In this document: positions 1-9,459 of the stretch, in pieces
How the letters are laid out: each line of letters opens with the position of its first letter
Position numbering within the stretch: the stretch's first letter is position 1
Assembly (NCBI GenBank): GCA_003555025.1
Contig: PWHV01000035.1
Span: 1 to 64,000, forward strand
Origin: Methanomassiliicoccaceae archaeon
Lineage (GTDB): Archaea; Thermoplasmatota; Thermoplasmata; Methanomassiliicoccales; Methanomethylophilaceae
Reading direction: 5' to 3'
Length of the DNA: 64,000 nucleotides
Translations under genes and position numbers: made by a program
Notes under the pieces: generated by a model
The model's input: only the letters and a program-made list of their open reading frames with translations
Told to the model about the DNA's origin: nothing
Databases searched by the model: none

Positions 1-803
1 AATCCCGCTTGGTCCACCATCATACATAACCAGTATAGTCGTATTCTCAGTGAGAGCATAAGGTCAGAGTTTGACATTCACGCTCAACCCACCTGTCCCC
101 AATACAGAAACAGGGTTTCGATCGTACACCAATGAAACGCTATCGCCCTGCGTTTTGCGGAAGCACAAGTTCGAGCTTTCCAAGACGGTCGCCAACGCTA
201 TGAACGCAGCATCTGACCGACGGAAACCGACACGGCCATCTGAGCGGTAACGGTCGCATGACGGCCTGAAACCCGCTTATCTACTCGGACATCGCACCGT
301 CTTAAGTTCTCTTATTGCTCTTCCTCGCCACGGCCAGTGATTTTCCTGGAGATGTTCCGGAATATCCTTCTGCGCAACAACCTTTCGAGCCTTCGCGTTA
401 TAAACCTCATGACCGACACCCTCCTGCAACCGACCGTTGGGTATCGCATCATCGGCCGACTGCTGCTATGGTTTATAACTCTGATACCAGATATAAAAAA
501 TTTCAGGTCATCGCCCGAATCGATGACGTCATGGCCTTGTTAGGTCCCGGCACCGTTTACTCACAGAACTCTTCTGGGATGCCATCATGCCGCCATGGGA
601 AGATTTCGCCGCCTTATGACGTAGCCGTTCTGATTCTGCGGCAAGAAAGGCACCCCTATGCCTTGGTGAACCAAGACGAAAAGAACATCGACATATACGA
701 GCAGTTGCGATTCAAGGCGATCGAGACATCGGAGGCTGACGTTGTGGACCTGAAACAGCACTGCATGGTCCGCCCTCTAACCTGTCTTATTGTACAAACG
801 CAT
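1..803. other. gene-poor left edge
   Basis: I see no credible gene here. Open frames are short or overlap the antisense of the neighbouring EFR1 gene, and none shows a recognisable family motif. Base composition is less GC-biased than the flanking genes, so this may be degraded DNA or a long intergenic region. A decayed gene cannot be excluded. Confidence 0.4.
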
Positions 804-1649
804 TCAATCCGGCGGGAAGCCGCGGTCACGGAAATAGGTATGCTGCCGATGCCGGCCACTCATCGCCAGGCCCTTGACGGTGATGGCCCTCTCCGGGCAG
901 AAGTTGTAGCATCTGAAGCAGTCGGTGCATTCCGGCGTCCAACGCAGTCCCTCTCCCTCCTGCACTATGGCCCCCATCGGGCACTGCTCCACGCAGAGCA
1001 GGCAGAGGGTGCACCTGTCAGGATGGGCGCCGAAGTACCTCCAGGTCCTGTCCTTCCACTTGGGGCCCGCCCTTTGCAGCCAGCCATGGAAACGACCGAA
1101 CGAGCCGTACTGCACCTTCCTCATCATCTTCCCCTGGAGCACGAGGCCGACCGTCCCCTCCAGCTCCTCCAAGGTCTTGGCCATCTGTTCCTCGAACTCG
1201 GGGTCCCGCAATGGATTGAAGGTCAGGAGGGGGACGCCGGTGTTGGGCGACATGCGGAAATCCCGGGACACTCTGAGTTCCAGGCCCAGGTCCGAGAGCA
1301 TCGGCCGCAGCATCAGGGCGCCATCGCCGCTGAACGACTGCATCGTTGTCAGCACGAAAGCGTCTTCGGGGCCGTCGCCCTCTCCTCCTAGTATGTCCTT
1401 GGCGCCATCCAGGAAACGGTACAGCAACGGAGGGGCGTCGGAGCTGTGGACAGGATAGGCCACGCCCACGGTGTCGCTCTCCCGCCATCTATCGACGATC
1501 GAGCGCATTCCTTCGGACCAAAGTTCCTCGATGGATGCCAGGGCCACCTCGGCGCCCCTTTCCTCCGCTAGCTCCTTGAACCTCTGGCACAGCCACCAGG
1601 TGTTCCCCGTGCCGCTGAAATAGAGCAAAAGGATTTTCATGAGTCTCAT
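804..1649 (-). CDS. EFR1-type flavodoxin/ferredoxin fusion protein
   Basis: Electron-transfer protein joining a flavodoxin fold to a two-cluster ferredoxin. Seen: an FMN phosphate-loop motif FSGTGNT near residues 10-16, and two CxxCxxCxxxCP motifs near residues 213-224 and 241-252, each expected to bind a [4Fe-4S] cluster. The length of 281 residues fits the EFR1 family, found in many anaerobes. ATG codons at the first and fourth positions could both start it; the second has GGGATGAG a few bases upstream. The cytoplasmic partner is unknown and the gene stands alone. The family call is secure; the redox partner is not. Confidence 0.85.
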   Translation of the reverse strand: MRLMKILLLYFSGTGNTWWLCQRFKELAEERGAEVALASIEELWSEGMRSIVDRWRESDTVGVAYPVHSSDAPPLLYRFLDGAKDILGGEGDGPEDAFVLTTMQSFSGDGALMLRPMLSDLGLELRVSRDFRMSPNTGVPLLTFNPLRDPEFEEQMAKTLEELEGTVGLVLQGKMMRKVQYGSFGRFHGWLQRAGPKWKDRTWRYFGAHPDRCTLCLLCVEQCPMGAIVQEGEGLRWTPECTDCFRCYNFCPERAITVKGLAMSGRHRQHTYFRDRGFPPD

Positions 1650-1814
1650 CCCTGCACAACGGGATGCTCCAACGCTTTGTCGGATTCATATAAATGACCC
1701 TGATGCCCAAGGCATACGCGCACGCCGCGCGGGATGAGGGCTGTCAAGCAAGGAGGGCGGCAGGGCACATGTCCCATATTCCGATTTTCTCTCAGGGGAA
1801 AAACGGTCCTTCCG

Positions 1815-2435
1815 TTAAACGGACTCCTTTCCGACGGGTATTATGTAGAGGGGCTCCAGGTTCCGGTCGATGCCCAGGACCTTCTTCACCAGAATGTCAT
1901 CGAAAGCGCCCACCATGACCGTGCTCAGCCCAAGGGCCACCGCCTGCAGGGCTATGCTCTGACCCGCGTGGCCGGCCTCCATATGCACATAGCGCACACC
2001 GCGCTCCCCGTATACTTTGGTGGTTCTATCGTGGTGCGCGGCGATGACCATGCTAGCTGGCGCACTCTCCACGAAGCCCTGCCCCAGGGCGGCGTGCGAT
2101 AGCAGGGAGGACACGTCACCTTCGAGCAAGGGCTCCAGGCAATGCCCTTCAACGCTGTAACGGTAAACGCCTTCCTCGAGGTCGTCGACACCGTCCCTGC
2201 TGACGACGATGAAGACCTCCAATGGATAGGTGGCTCCGGCGGAGGGAACCGCTCTGAGCTCTTTATCCGGCTCGGTAAGCCCTTGCGCCGCCCACAGCAG
2301 CCGCGAGACCTGGAACAGACGCAGCGGCTCTTCGCTGTACTTCCTCACCGAGCGACGACCGCGGACGGCCTTCTCCACTGGGAAACTGGATTCGGACACC
2401 TGCGGGAGGCCTATGGGCCCGGACATCTTAACCAT
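1815..2435 (-). CDS. SagB/ThcOx-type nitroreductase family oxidoreductase
   Basis: FMN-dependent oxidoreductase of the nitroreductase fold, about 200 residues. Seen: the N-terminal RRSVRKYSEEPL segment typical of the flavin-phosphate-binding arginines, the PSAGATYPLE motif of the SagB/ThcOx branch, and the C-terminal half with GQSIALQAVALGLSTVMVGAF, also typical of that branch. Members either oxidise azolines in peptide natural products or act as stand-alone reductases. No cyclodehydratase or precursor peptide lies nearby, so a stand-alone redox role is the better guess. Substrate unknown. Confidence 0.8.
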   Translation of the reverse strand: MVKMSGPIGLPQVSESSFPVEKAVRGRRSVRKYSEEPLRLFQVSRLLWAAQGLTEPDKELRAVPSAGATYPLEVFIVVSRDGVDDLEEGVYRYSVEGHCLEPLLEGDVSSLLSHAALGQGFVESAPASMVIAAHHDRTTKVYGERGVRYVHMEAGHAGQSIALQAVALGLSTVMVGAFDDILVKKVLGIDRNLEPLYIIPVGKESV

Positions 2436-2599
2436 TCATTCCACCGAATGTTCACATCATGCCTCCCGGTCCTTGAATCTTTGCTGAGCTAGGCGATTCA
2501 AGTCCGTGCCGATAAGAACAGAGAGAGGACGGCATCCTCATGGCAACGTTTGCTCTGGTTGCTCTAAGACGTCACATCATACCTCGAGGGATTCAAAGG

Positions 2600-4147
2600 T
2601 CAACCGCGGCGCAGCAGGAGGAACGCCGCCAAGACGATGAGCAGGGCCGCCACGGCCCCCGCTCCGATCAGCAGCGCGTTGGAACCCTCGCCCTCAGGCT
2701 CCAGGGTGGCACCCTCCACGACCAAGGGGGTTCCTTTCTGGGCGGAAATGCTTATGGTCTGGGTCTTGAAGCCTTCCTTGACCGCCTCCAGCACGTAATC
2801 GCCTTCCTCGATGGTGAACGCGTAATACCCGTTCTCATCGGTTATGGCCATCAGCCCTGGGTTGCTCGCCCGAATCTCGACATCGGCCACCGGGTTGCCG
2901 TCCCTGTCGTATATGATGCCTTCGATCAGAGCCTTATCCGAGACCCAGAGCTTCTTGTGGTAGATGAAGCTGCCTGCCCCCAAATCATCATGGTCACCGT
3001 AATCCACCCACACCACGTGAACATGGACCAGTCCGTCTGAGGTGATAGTCGGGTCGGCTGACATATCGGTCTCGGTGGAGACTGTGGTGTAAGCCCCCCA
3101 TCCTTCATCGGACAGGCTGCTATACATTATGTCAGACAAATCCTCTCCATAGAGCTCGCGCCATACTATGTGCACATCTCCCTCCGGGATGATGGCCAGC
3201 GAAGCATGTTCCGAATGATTCACGCTGCCAGCGGAAACCAGTTCAACATCCTGCCAACCGCCGCCGGCCTTTGCACGATGGTAGATGTCCGATCCAGATT
3301 CCGAACCAGGGAAGTCCGTTTCATCATTCCAAGTCACATGGACAACTCCCTCAGCGTCAACGCCTACATCGCCCGTCATTGAATTTTTGTCACTTCCAGA
3401 GGAAACCAGTTCAGTGTTCCCCCACGCACCCTGCGATTTTGACCGGTGGAAGATGTCTCCCCAGTCATCATCGGCGCCTTCGAAGTCCATGGTATCGTAC
3501 CATGCGACATGGACGCTACGGCCAGGACCCGCGGCTATTGACGGCCAAGAGGGATGGCCGTTGCCATCCGATCTAACCTCCTCTATGGATCCCCAAGAAT
3601 TCCCGGTACCTGACCTGTACAGGATCTTTGTGTTGGGATTGTATCCATCGGCCCATACAACATGCACCCTCCCATCCTCACTTGCTGCTATGGAGGGAAG
3701 GCCCGAGAAGTCATTCTTATCATGGGAAAGGACATTTATCTGACCCCACTCTCCGTCTATCATGGATCTTTGCACGATCTCACGTGTTGCCTCCTCATGT
3801 GACCGTTCTACCCAAGCCAGGTGCACGTTGCCCTCCCCATCGATGGCCATGGAGGGGTCGATCGATCTTATCGTGCTACTTATCGAGACCTTCTCCACGT
3901 CGCTCCATTCCCCGGCCGATTTGGACTGGAACATTATGTCGCCCGCTTCCGCCCATGCAACGTGCACGTTCATACGGGAGTCAACGACCACCAGCGGCAA
4001 GGAGTCCCCGGTGCCGTCCCCAGATACCAGATGAGAATCCTGCTCCGCCCAGGTGGCGGCCTCGGTGCTGGTTGGGATAGTCATAAACGATGTGAGCAAT
4101 AGGAGGCAAAGGAGGCATGCCAGAGGCGCCCCCGCGATCCTGGTCAT
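2600..4147 (-). CDS. secreted beta-propeller-like repeat protein with a carboxypeptidase-regulatory-like domain and C-terminal anchor
   Basis: Exported surface protein of 515 residues. Seen: an N-terminal signal peptide (residues 1-30, ending near TSTEA); about seven repeats of roughly 50 residues containing VHVAW or VHLAW and DIxxRSK-like strands, resembling BNR/sialidase-type propeller blades; a carboxypeptidase-regulatory-like beta sandwich (about 405-480, with DRDGNPVADVEI and DENGYYAF); then an acidic linker, a hydrophobic span and a short RRG end. The start is supported by GGTGAGG just upstream. No catalytic sialidase residues were recognised, so binding or structure is likelier than hydrolysis. 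Unlike the surface proteins further right, its tail lacks the Cys before the membrane span. Confidence 0.75.
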   Translation of the reverse strand: MTRIAGAPLACLLCLLLLTSFMTIPTSTEAATWAEQDSHLVSGDGTGDSLPLVVVDSRMNVHVAWAEAGDIMFQSKSAGEWSDVEKVSISSTIRSIDPSMAIDGEGNVHLAWVERSHEEATREIVQRSMIDGEWGQINVLSHDKNDFSGLPSIAASEDGRVHVVWADGYNPNTKILYRSGTGNSWGSIEEVRSDGNGHPSWPSIAAGPGRSVHVAWYDTMDFEGADDDWGDIFHRSKSQGAWGNTELVSSGSDKNSMTGDVGVDAEGVVHVTWNDETDFPGSESGSDIYHRAKAGGGWQDVELVSAGSVNHSEHASLAIIPEGDVHIVWRELYGEDLSDIMYSSLSDEGWGAYTTVSTETDMSADPTITSDGLVHVHVVWVDYGDHDDLGAGSFIYHKKLWVSDKALIEGIIYDRDGNPVADVEIRASNPGLMAITDENGYYAFTIEEGDYVLEAVKEGFKTQTISISAQKGTPLVVEGATLEPEGEGSNALLIGAGAVAALLIVLAAFLLLRRG

Positions 4148-4623
4148 GGCCTCACCGCCGAAGGGGCAGGGTCCACACGAAAGATAGGTTCATTCGCTCC
4201 AAGACAGGCTTGATAGCTAGGCAAATGATTTTTTCCTTGACGGCGAGGGACGAACATGATACGAACCCCGATAATAGAATAATATATAATTATATAACGT
4301 TTTCTAATCATAGTTAACAGGCCGAGACACTACACCATGCCGCCTAGGTTCTAGTCGAACGGTCTCCTGCCTGTCTGAACCCATCCTCCCGCTGCTATTG
4401 TCGGCGGAGTCCCCTTTCTTTCCCCCCGGGTCCACGGCCTAGGTGGGGGATCGACTTTGGCATTGGTGGACAGGTTCTCGCTGTCCTTTCTGTGATATCA
4501 ACAATCCAAGGTCTGATTCAGATTAAGGATTGGGGAAAAGATGGGATGATCAACCTAACACCCAACAATACATAGGATAGGCCCGTACCGATCCACAATC
4601 CTGCTATACCCGTATGTATTGCT
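4148..4623. other. intergenic region with an AT-rich promoter-like block
   Basis: No gene seen. An AT-rich block near 4276-4300 (TTATATAATTATATATTA on the minus strand) could be the promoter of the leftward secreted repeat protein, implying a 5' leader of roughly 110-130 bases. I looked for a TPP riboswitch consensus near thiE and found none; this region lies downstream of thiE anyway. Confidence 0.4.
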
Positions 4624-5258
4624 CTAAGGCCCAATCCCCTTCTTGGTATTGGCTATCGATTTCGCCAGCAGCTCCACCGCCTCGCCGATGTCGCGCTGGT
4701 GCAACGCGCCGGATTTGACGGCGACGCCGTCGGCGCCCGCCCTTATGGTGTCGGCGGCGTTGTGCAGCTTGATCCCGCCGATGGCCACCAGCTGTATCCC
4801 CGGCTTCGACTTGAGGTCCTTCGGGTCGTCCAGCTGGTACGCCGCCCCCATCTCCTCCACGTAGCTGGCGTACATCGGTCCGAATATCACGTAGTCGGCA
4901 CCGGCCTTCTCGGCCTTCAAGGCCTCCTCCGGAGTGCCCACCGAGACGCCCACCACGAATCCCTTAGGCGCTCGCTCCCGCACCGCGTCCACGGTCAGGT
5001 CCGACTCGTAGATGTGCACGCCGTCCGCGCCCGCACCGAGGGCGGCGTCGAGGTCGTCGCAGACGATCAGCAGTATGTCCTTGCCTCGGTCATGCCCGCG
5101 ATCTCGGTCGCGGCCTCAAGCATCTCCTCCTTCGACAGGTTGACGTCCCTCAGCTGCAAGGCGCTCGCCCCGTGCCTCAGGCATTTCTGGGCGGTGTGGG
5201 CGTGGCTCCTACCTCCGGCCACCCTCTCATCGGTTATCACATAAAGGTCCAATCTCAT
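4624..5258 (-). pseudogene. thiE: thiamine-phosphate synthase, frameshifted
   Basis: ThiE joins hydroxymethylpyrimidine diphosphate and thiazole phosphate to make thiamine phosphate. Seen: the N-terminal half has LYVITDE and ALQLRDVNL, the pyrimidine-binding part; after a break the second half carries GADYVIFGP, the VAIGGI phosphate-binding motif and GADGVAVKSG. The two halves lie in different frames. The shift falls near 5083 and is explained by one missing base. Start ATG has GGAGGGG upstream and overlaps the stop of the preceding bcp as ATGA, so the two were an operon. Either a recent pseudogene or a sequence error; everything outside the shift is intact. Confidence 0.8.
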
Positions 5259-5737
5259 GTTCGTTCCCCTCCTTCGGTCTTGTCGAGCGTGGCAAGGACA
5301 TCCTCGACGTGGCCGGGCACCTTGACTTTGGGCCAGACGGCCGCTATCGTTCCTTCGGGGTCGATGATGAAGGTGCTCCTCACAACCCCGATGAACTCCT
5401 TGCCGTATATCTTCTTCTTTTTCCATGCCCCGTAGGCCTCGACCACCTCGCGGTCCTCGTCGGAAAGCAGCTCACGGTGAGGCTGTTCTTCTCCACGAAC
5501 CTCCGGTGGCTCTCCTGAGAGTCAGGGTTCACGCCCACGACCGTCGCTTCCCGTTTTTCGAAATCAGGGAGGCCGGCGGAGAACTCCTTGGCCTGTCGGG
5601 TGCATCCCGGCGTCCGTCGCGTGGATAGAAGTACAGCACCGCATGCCCCCCTTCAGCTCATCGGGGCAAAACGTCTCGCCGTCCTTGTCGGGAAGGCAGA
5701 ACTCCGGCGCCTTGTCGCCCGTCTGCAGATCAGTCAT
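5255..5737 (-). pseudogene. bcp: Bcp/PrxQ-type peroxiredoxin, three frameshifts
   Basis: Thiol peroxidase that reduces hydroperoxides. Seen in three frames: the N-terminal GDKAPEFCLPDKDGE, then VLYFYPRD, PGCTRQAKEF with the peroxidatic Cys, FVEKNSLTV, and the C-terminal RSTFIIDPEG and WPKVKVPGHVEDVL. The pieces fit together if single bases are missing near 5646-5651 (a run of six C), near 5614 and near 5471. The pieces align with the intact paralogue near 15 kb over the whole length. It precedes thiE with an ATGA overlap. No in-frame stop occurs within the pieces, which argues for very recent decay or sequencing error. Confidence 0.8.
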
Positions 5738-5945
5738 GGCTTCCATCCTCTCGCGGTCTATGGTAATAAATTCAACCGATCGGTACATAACGCTATCCGT
5801 CGAACCCGATTTCCGCTCGGGCACCGGTCCGTCCAAGGAAAAGGTGATTTTCATCAAGCGGACCTATGAATATTATCTCTGATAAATGGAAAAAAGATGG
5901 CCTAAGGCCGTTGCCGGCCCAAGGCTTTTGTGTGTTCCCGACGCC

Positions 5946-7682
5946 TCACCGTCTCCTGCTGACCATGAACGGCAACAGGATCAATGCCAGAGCGGCGAAG
6001 GGCAGGATGCCGAAGCATATCCCGTCCTCTTCGTCCTCCTCGGGGGCGGGGTCCTCTTCAGCCTCGACCGTCATGGTCTCGGCCTCGGCGGTGTCTCCGC
6101 TCTGCGCGTTGATGGCCGTGGTCTGCGACTCGTAACCGTCCTTGACGGCCTCGATATGGTGCTCGCCATCATCTATGACGAAGAAGTACTCCCCGTCATG
6201 GTTGGTGGCGCCCACCTTCATACCGTTCACAAGGATGGCCGCGCTGGGTACGGGATCGCCTCCGTCATCCTCGACGCTGCCTACCACCAGGGCATCGTTG
6301 TTCTCGTCGAACTGCCATTGCAGGTGGGGGTGGCCGTGGTTGAAGATATCATGGAGTTCCCATGTGTTCTCGAAATCCCAGCCGGTATCCTCGAAAGTGC
6401 TCTGGGTCTTCATGGCGGCGGTGTTCTTGCCCTCGCCTCCTGCAGAGTCGGCCATGCCGGAGGTCTCGGTGTTCCAGAAGGAATTGTGGACTTCTCCGTT
6501 CACGTCCTCGAAGACCTCATGTTCCATTATCTCGAAGCTTTCATTCAGACCCACAAGGCCTCCTAGGAAATTGTATTTGGCCTCTCCGGAGACGCTTCCG
6601 ACGGAATAGGAATCGTACACGGTGCCATCATTGATGCCCAGCAAGCCTCCCAAAGCGGCGGCGTTGATATCATCCCCGTCCCACTCCTCGTAGACGACAT
6701 TGCCGGTCGCATAAGAGTCATTGACCTGACCATCGCTGGCGGCTATAAGGCCCCCTGCCGCGGTAATCATGTAATCCTCAATGGTCACATCGCCGATGGC
6801 GTATGATTGGGACACCGTCCCGTTGCTCATTCCCATTAGACCGCCTACTAACATATCGCCACTGACATCTCCCTTGGCATGGGATCTGACTATATCACCG
6901 CTGCCGTGGATTCCGATGAGACCGCCCACGGACACTTCGCCTTCCACATCGCCGGTGGCGTAGCAGTCTGTCACATCGCCTTCGTTCATACCCACCAGGC
7001 CTCCGGCGGAGGTGGCCGCGGCCACATCGACGGCGGCGGAGCAGTTTTCAATGACACCGGAGTCGACCCCGATGAGGCCTCCGACGGCACTGTCCCCATA
7101 AAGCTCACCGGTGGCGTAAGAATTTTGGACTGTACCTTGGCTCACTGCCGCAAGGGATCCGACGACCGATCCGCCGCTTACTTTGACATCCTCTAGGCCG
7201 ACGTAGCCTACGGAGGCGCCCTCAGCGACGATGCCGAAGAGGCCGACGCCGTCATCATTAGGCCTGTCGATGTGCAGATCGCTTATCACATGGTCGTCAC
7301 CATCGAAAGACCCTTGGAATATGTATTCGGCATGGGGGTCGAAATCAGGGTCGTCGGGGTCAATGGATTCAATGCTGGCGATGGGCTTGAAGCCGCCATC
7401 GTTCCAATCCGCCGTCACGCTGGCGTCTATGTTGCCTGTCAGCACATAATGGGCTGAAAGGTTGTTTTGCATTGCCTGCAGCTGCGTCACATCCTCTATC
7501 TGATAGGGATCGCCGTCCGTTCCGTCGCCTCCGGCGAACGTAACGTCCGTGCTGGAATACGCTGCCGCAATGGCATATCCATCGTCGTCCGCTGCGTTGC
7601 CATCCTCGGCGATAACCAGAAGGGATGACACCAGAAGCAAGGAGAAGACGATGGCCAAATAAGTTCGGCCGTTGTTTTTCAT
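5946..7682 (-). CDS. GLUG-repeat cell-surface protein with C-terminal Cys/membrane tail
   Basis: Exported surface protein of 578 residues. Seen: a signal peptide (about 1-30); GTDGDPYQIEDVTQLQAM, the usual entry motif of GLUG proteins; around ten GLUG-type repeats (GGLIG, GGLVGMN, SYATGDV) from about 150 to 400; a carboxypeptidase-regulatory-like domain near 480-540; an acidic linker; and a tail with DGICFGILPFAALAL ending in RRR. GLUG repeats form beta-solenoids in adhesins and IgA-peptidase-like proteins. A TATA-like TTTATAAGC lies about 150 bases upstream, implying a long leader. The ligand is unknown. Shares architecture with the GLUG protein near 13.6 kb and the tail with the beta-helix protein near 10.9 kb. 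Confidence 0.8.
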   Translation of the reverse strand: MKNNGRTYLAIVFSLLLVSSLLVIAEDGNAADDDGYAIAAAYSSTDVTFAGGDGTDGDPYQIEDVTQLQAMQNNLSAHYVLTGNIDASVTADWNDGGFKPIASIESIDPDDPDFDPHAEYIFQGSFDGDDHVISDLHIDRPNDDGVGLFGIVAEGASVGYVGLEDVKVSGGSVVGSLAAVSQGTVQNSYATGELYGDSAVGGLIGVDSGVIENCSAAVDVAAATSAGGLVGMNEGDVTDCYATGDVEGEVSVGGLIGIHGSGDIVRSHAKGDVSGDMLVGGLMGMSNGTVSQSYAIGDVTIEDYMITAAGGLIAASDGQVNDSYATGNVVYEEWDGDDINAAALGGLLGINDGTVYDSYSVGSVSGEAKYNFLGGLVGLNESFEIMEHEVFEDVNGEVHNSFWNTETSGMADSAGGEGKNTAAMKTQSTFEDTGWDFENTWELHDIFNHGHPHLQWQFDENNDALVVGSVEDDGGDPVPSAAILVNGMKVGATNHDGEYFFVIDDGEHHIEAVKDGYESQTTAINAQSGDTAEAETMTVEAEEDPAPEEDEEDGICFGILPFAALALILLPFMVSRRR

Positions 7683-8004
7683 GGATAAACCGCTCCGTGA
7701 ACCCCAGTTCCTGGCTCAGGCTCCCTGTGGGCGCCTGCTGTGAGGAGGTAATCCTCTTCTGTGGTCGCCATCGACACAGGATTCATACTCTAGTCCTACT
7801 TTCAGTAGCAACGATGTATTTTGAGGGGAGCTTATAAATGTCTTTTCTAATATTTTCCAAATCCGAAAATAGAAAACATGAGACAATTGGGTTAAAAAGC
7901 GACTAAAGGCCATCATCGTCTCTGGCTCCACAGGCCATAACGTTTTGCCAATGTTTTGTAGCGATTCACGTCAAAACTAAATATACTGTGATTGTTTTTT
8001 GATT
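7683..8004. other. divergent promoter region
   Basis: Intergenic region between two divergent exported-protein genes. On the plus strand TAAATATAC at 7978-7986 sits about 23 bases before the next ATG, the spacing of a leaderless archaeal transcript. On the minus strand TTTATAAGC near 7831-7840 would give the GLUG gene a leader of over 100 bases. No gene seen in between. Confidence 0.5.
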
Positions 8005-8457
8005 ATGTTGAAGAAACTGTTCTTGATAGGATTTGCTTTCATACTGATCCTAGGTGTGGCCGCGGTAGGTCTGGTGATGATATTGCCTGAGCCTGAGTTG
8101 GAGGCCACCGAGTTCACGTTCGATCAGGCCGACGCACAGTACGGCGCCAATGATGATGTGGTGATGGAACTGACCGTGGAGAATTTTGAAGCGGATGACG
8201 AGCAATCCATCGGATATTCCATGCAAATGACCGTCAAGGACCCGGACGGCAATGCCTATGCTGGGCTCGAGGAGGAAGTGGTGATTCCTCAGAAGAGCGA
8301 GGAAATAGGATCTGACTGGGGCATCGTCGACTTCACGGCCACCGCCAACCCTCCATCCGAGGGGTGGAAGTCCGGTGAGAACGTGGTCGTGATCGAGGTC
8401 GTCGACCACGTGGCCAATGAGCCCGTTGAAATAACCAAGACGTTCGAAGTGGCCTGA
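8005..8457 (+). CDS. small exported/membrane-anchored protein of unknown function
   Basis: A 150-residue protein with an N-terminal hydrophobic helix (MLKKLFLIGFAFIL to about residue 25) that acts as signal anchor or uncleaved signal, followed by an acidic beta-rich extracytoplasmic domain (VVMELTVENFE, YSMQMTVKDPDGN, VVVIEVVDHVAN). The domain resembles an immunoglobulin-like or adhesion-accessory fold, but I do not recognise the family. The chosen ATG lies at leaderless spacing from TAAATATAC; a TTG six bases earlier is an alternative. A U-rich stretch near 8512-8521 downstream may end transcription. Confidence 0.65.
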   Translation: MLKKLFLIGFAFILILGVAAVGLVMILPEPELEATEFTFDQADAQYGANDDVVMELTVENFEADDEQSIGYSMQMTVKDPDGNAYAGLEEEVVIPQKSEEIGSDWGIVDFTATANPPSEGWKSGENVVVIEVVDHVANEPVEITKTFEVA

Positions 8458-8558
8458 ACACGATGATCCGGTCGTGAGCGAAGGCCGTCTCGGCAAACCC
8501 TTTACCAACCCTTGTTTTTTCAATTCATATGATTGAAACAGGCCTACGGGGCGCTGTC

Positions 8559-9230
8559 TCAGACGTCGACGCCGAGCAGCCCGGTTATCCCCGCGTGAAG
8601 GATCTCGATGGCGATGGCGATGAGTATGATGCCCGTCATCCGCGTCAGGATGTCAAGGCTTCCGCCCAACAACTGGGCCGCTCGGTTGGCGGTTATTATC
8701 ATCACGTATATGATGACTGCGACCAGCAGCACGATGGCGATAAGCACGCCGTAGTCCATCACCGAATTGGTCTGGTTGGCGGTCGAGATGGCGATAGCTA
8801 TGGTCGCTCCGCCGATGACCATGGGGAAGGTGAGCGGCACCGCCACCACCGTTTCCCAGTCCGCCCGCGGCACTGATTCATAATCCCCTCCGCGGAACGT
8901 CACATCCAGTTTCTGGCCGGTGGTCATCATCGGCATGCCGGCCACAAAAGCGGCGATGCCGCCGGTTATCATCAACGCCGGGGCGGAAAGGCCCAGGCCG
9001 GCCAGTATGTACTCGCCGATGGTTATCGATATCAGCATGACCAGGATGTAGTTCCTGGTGACCCTGAGGGCGACCTTCTTGTTGATGTTCTTAGGGAAAC
9101 GGTCAGTGACAGTGGAGAAGACCGCGATGGCCGCCGGCGGGCTCAGCAGGGTGAGCAAGGTGATGAAGAACAGCAGGTATTGGGAGAAATCCATCATCGG
9201 GGAAACCGCCATGTCGACCAATAACACCAC
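8559..9230 (-). CDS. MarC family integral membrane protein
   Basis: Six-helix inner membrane protein of the MarC/NAAT family, about 220 residues. Seen: LLFFITLLTLLSPPAAIAVF at the N terminus (the conserved proline-rich first helix), GGIAAFVAGMPMM, VPLTFPMVIGGATIA and the final MTGIILIAIAIEIL helix. Some archaeal members import neutral amino acids; most have no known substrate. A TATA-like CTTTTTATAG lies close enough to make the GTG at the left-hand end leaderless; an ATG six codons in is an alternative start. Solitary gene. Confidence 0.85.
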   Translation of the reverse strand: MVLLVDMAVSPMMDFSQYLLFFITLLTLLSPPAAIAVFSTVTDRFPKNINKKVALRVTRNYILVMLISITIGEYILAGLGLSAPALMITGGIAAFVAGMPMMTTGQKLDVTFRGGDYESVPRADWETVVAVPLTFPMVIGGATIAIAISTANQTNSVMDYGVLIAIVLLVAVIIYVMIITANRAAQLLGGSLDILTRMTGIILIAIAIEILHAGITGLLGVDV

Positions 9231-9459
9231 CGCTTTGGCTGAGAATACAAGGGCTATAAAAAGGTTTTAGTTTATATACTCCCGCTCCAGTCAACAGGTG
9301 GGCAGGCAACCAAGTCCTTGCAACCCACCGGCGGACAGGAAGGGCCGGAGCGCCGTGCACGCTCCCGACGCCGTCGCAACCCTGCCATGCTCTATAGGCG
9401 CATCGCCATCCTTAAAGCTCTGGACAAGACTCTCTGAGCAATGGGAGCGGACCGGGCCC

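Noticed and set aside
315-1391. long plus-strand open frame of 358 codons
   Set aside because: Its right half lies opposite the EFR1 gene, whose protein has clear cofactor motifs; the frame is an antisense shadow.
4148-5260. TPP riboswitch near thiE
   Set aside because: No THI-box consensus on either strand.
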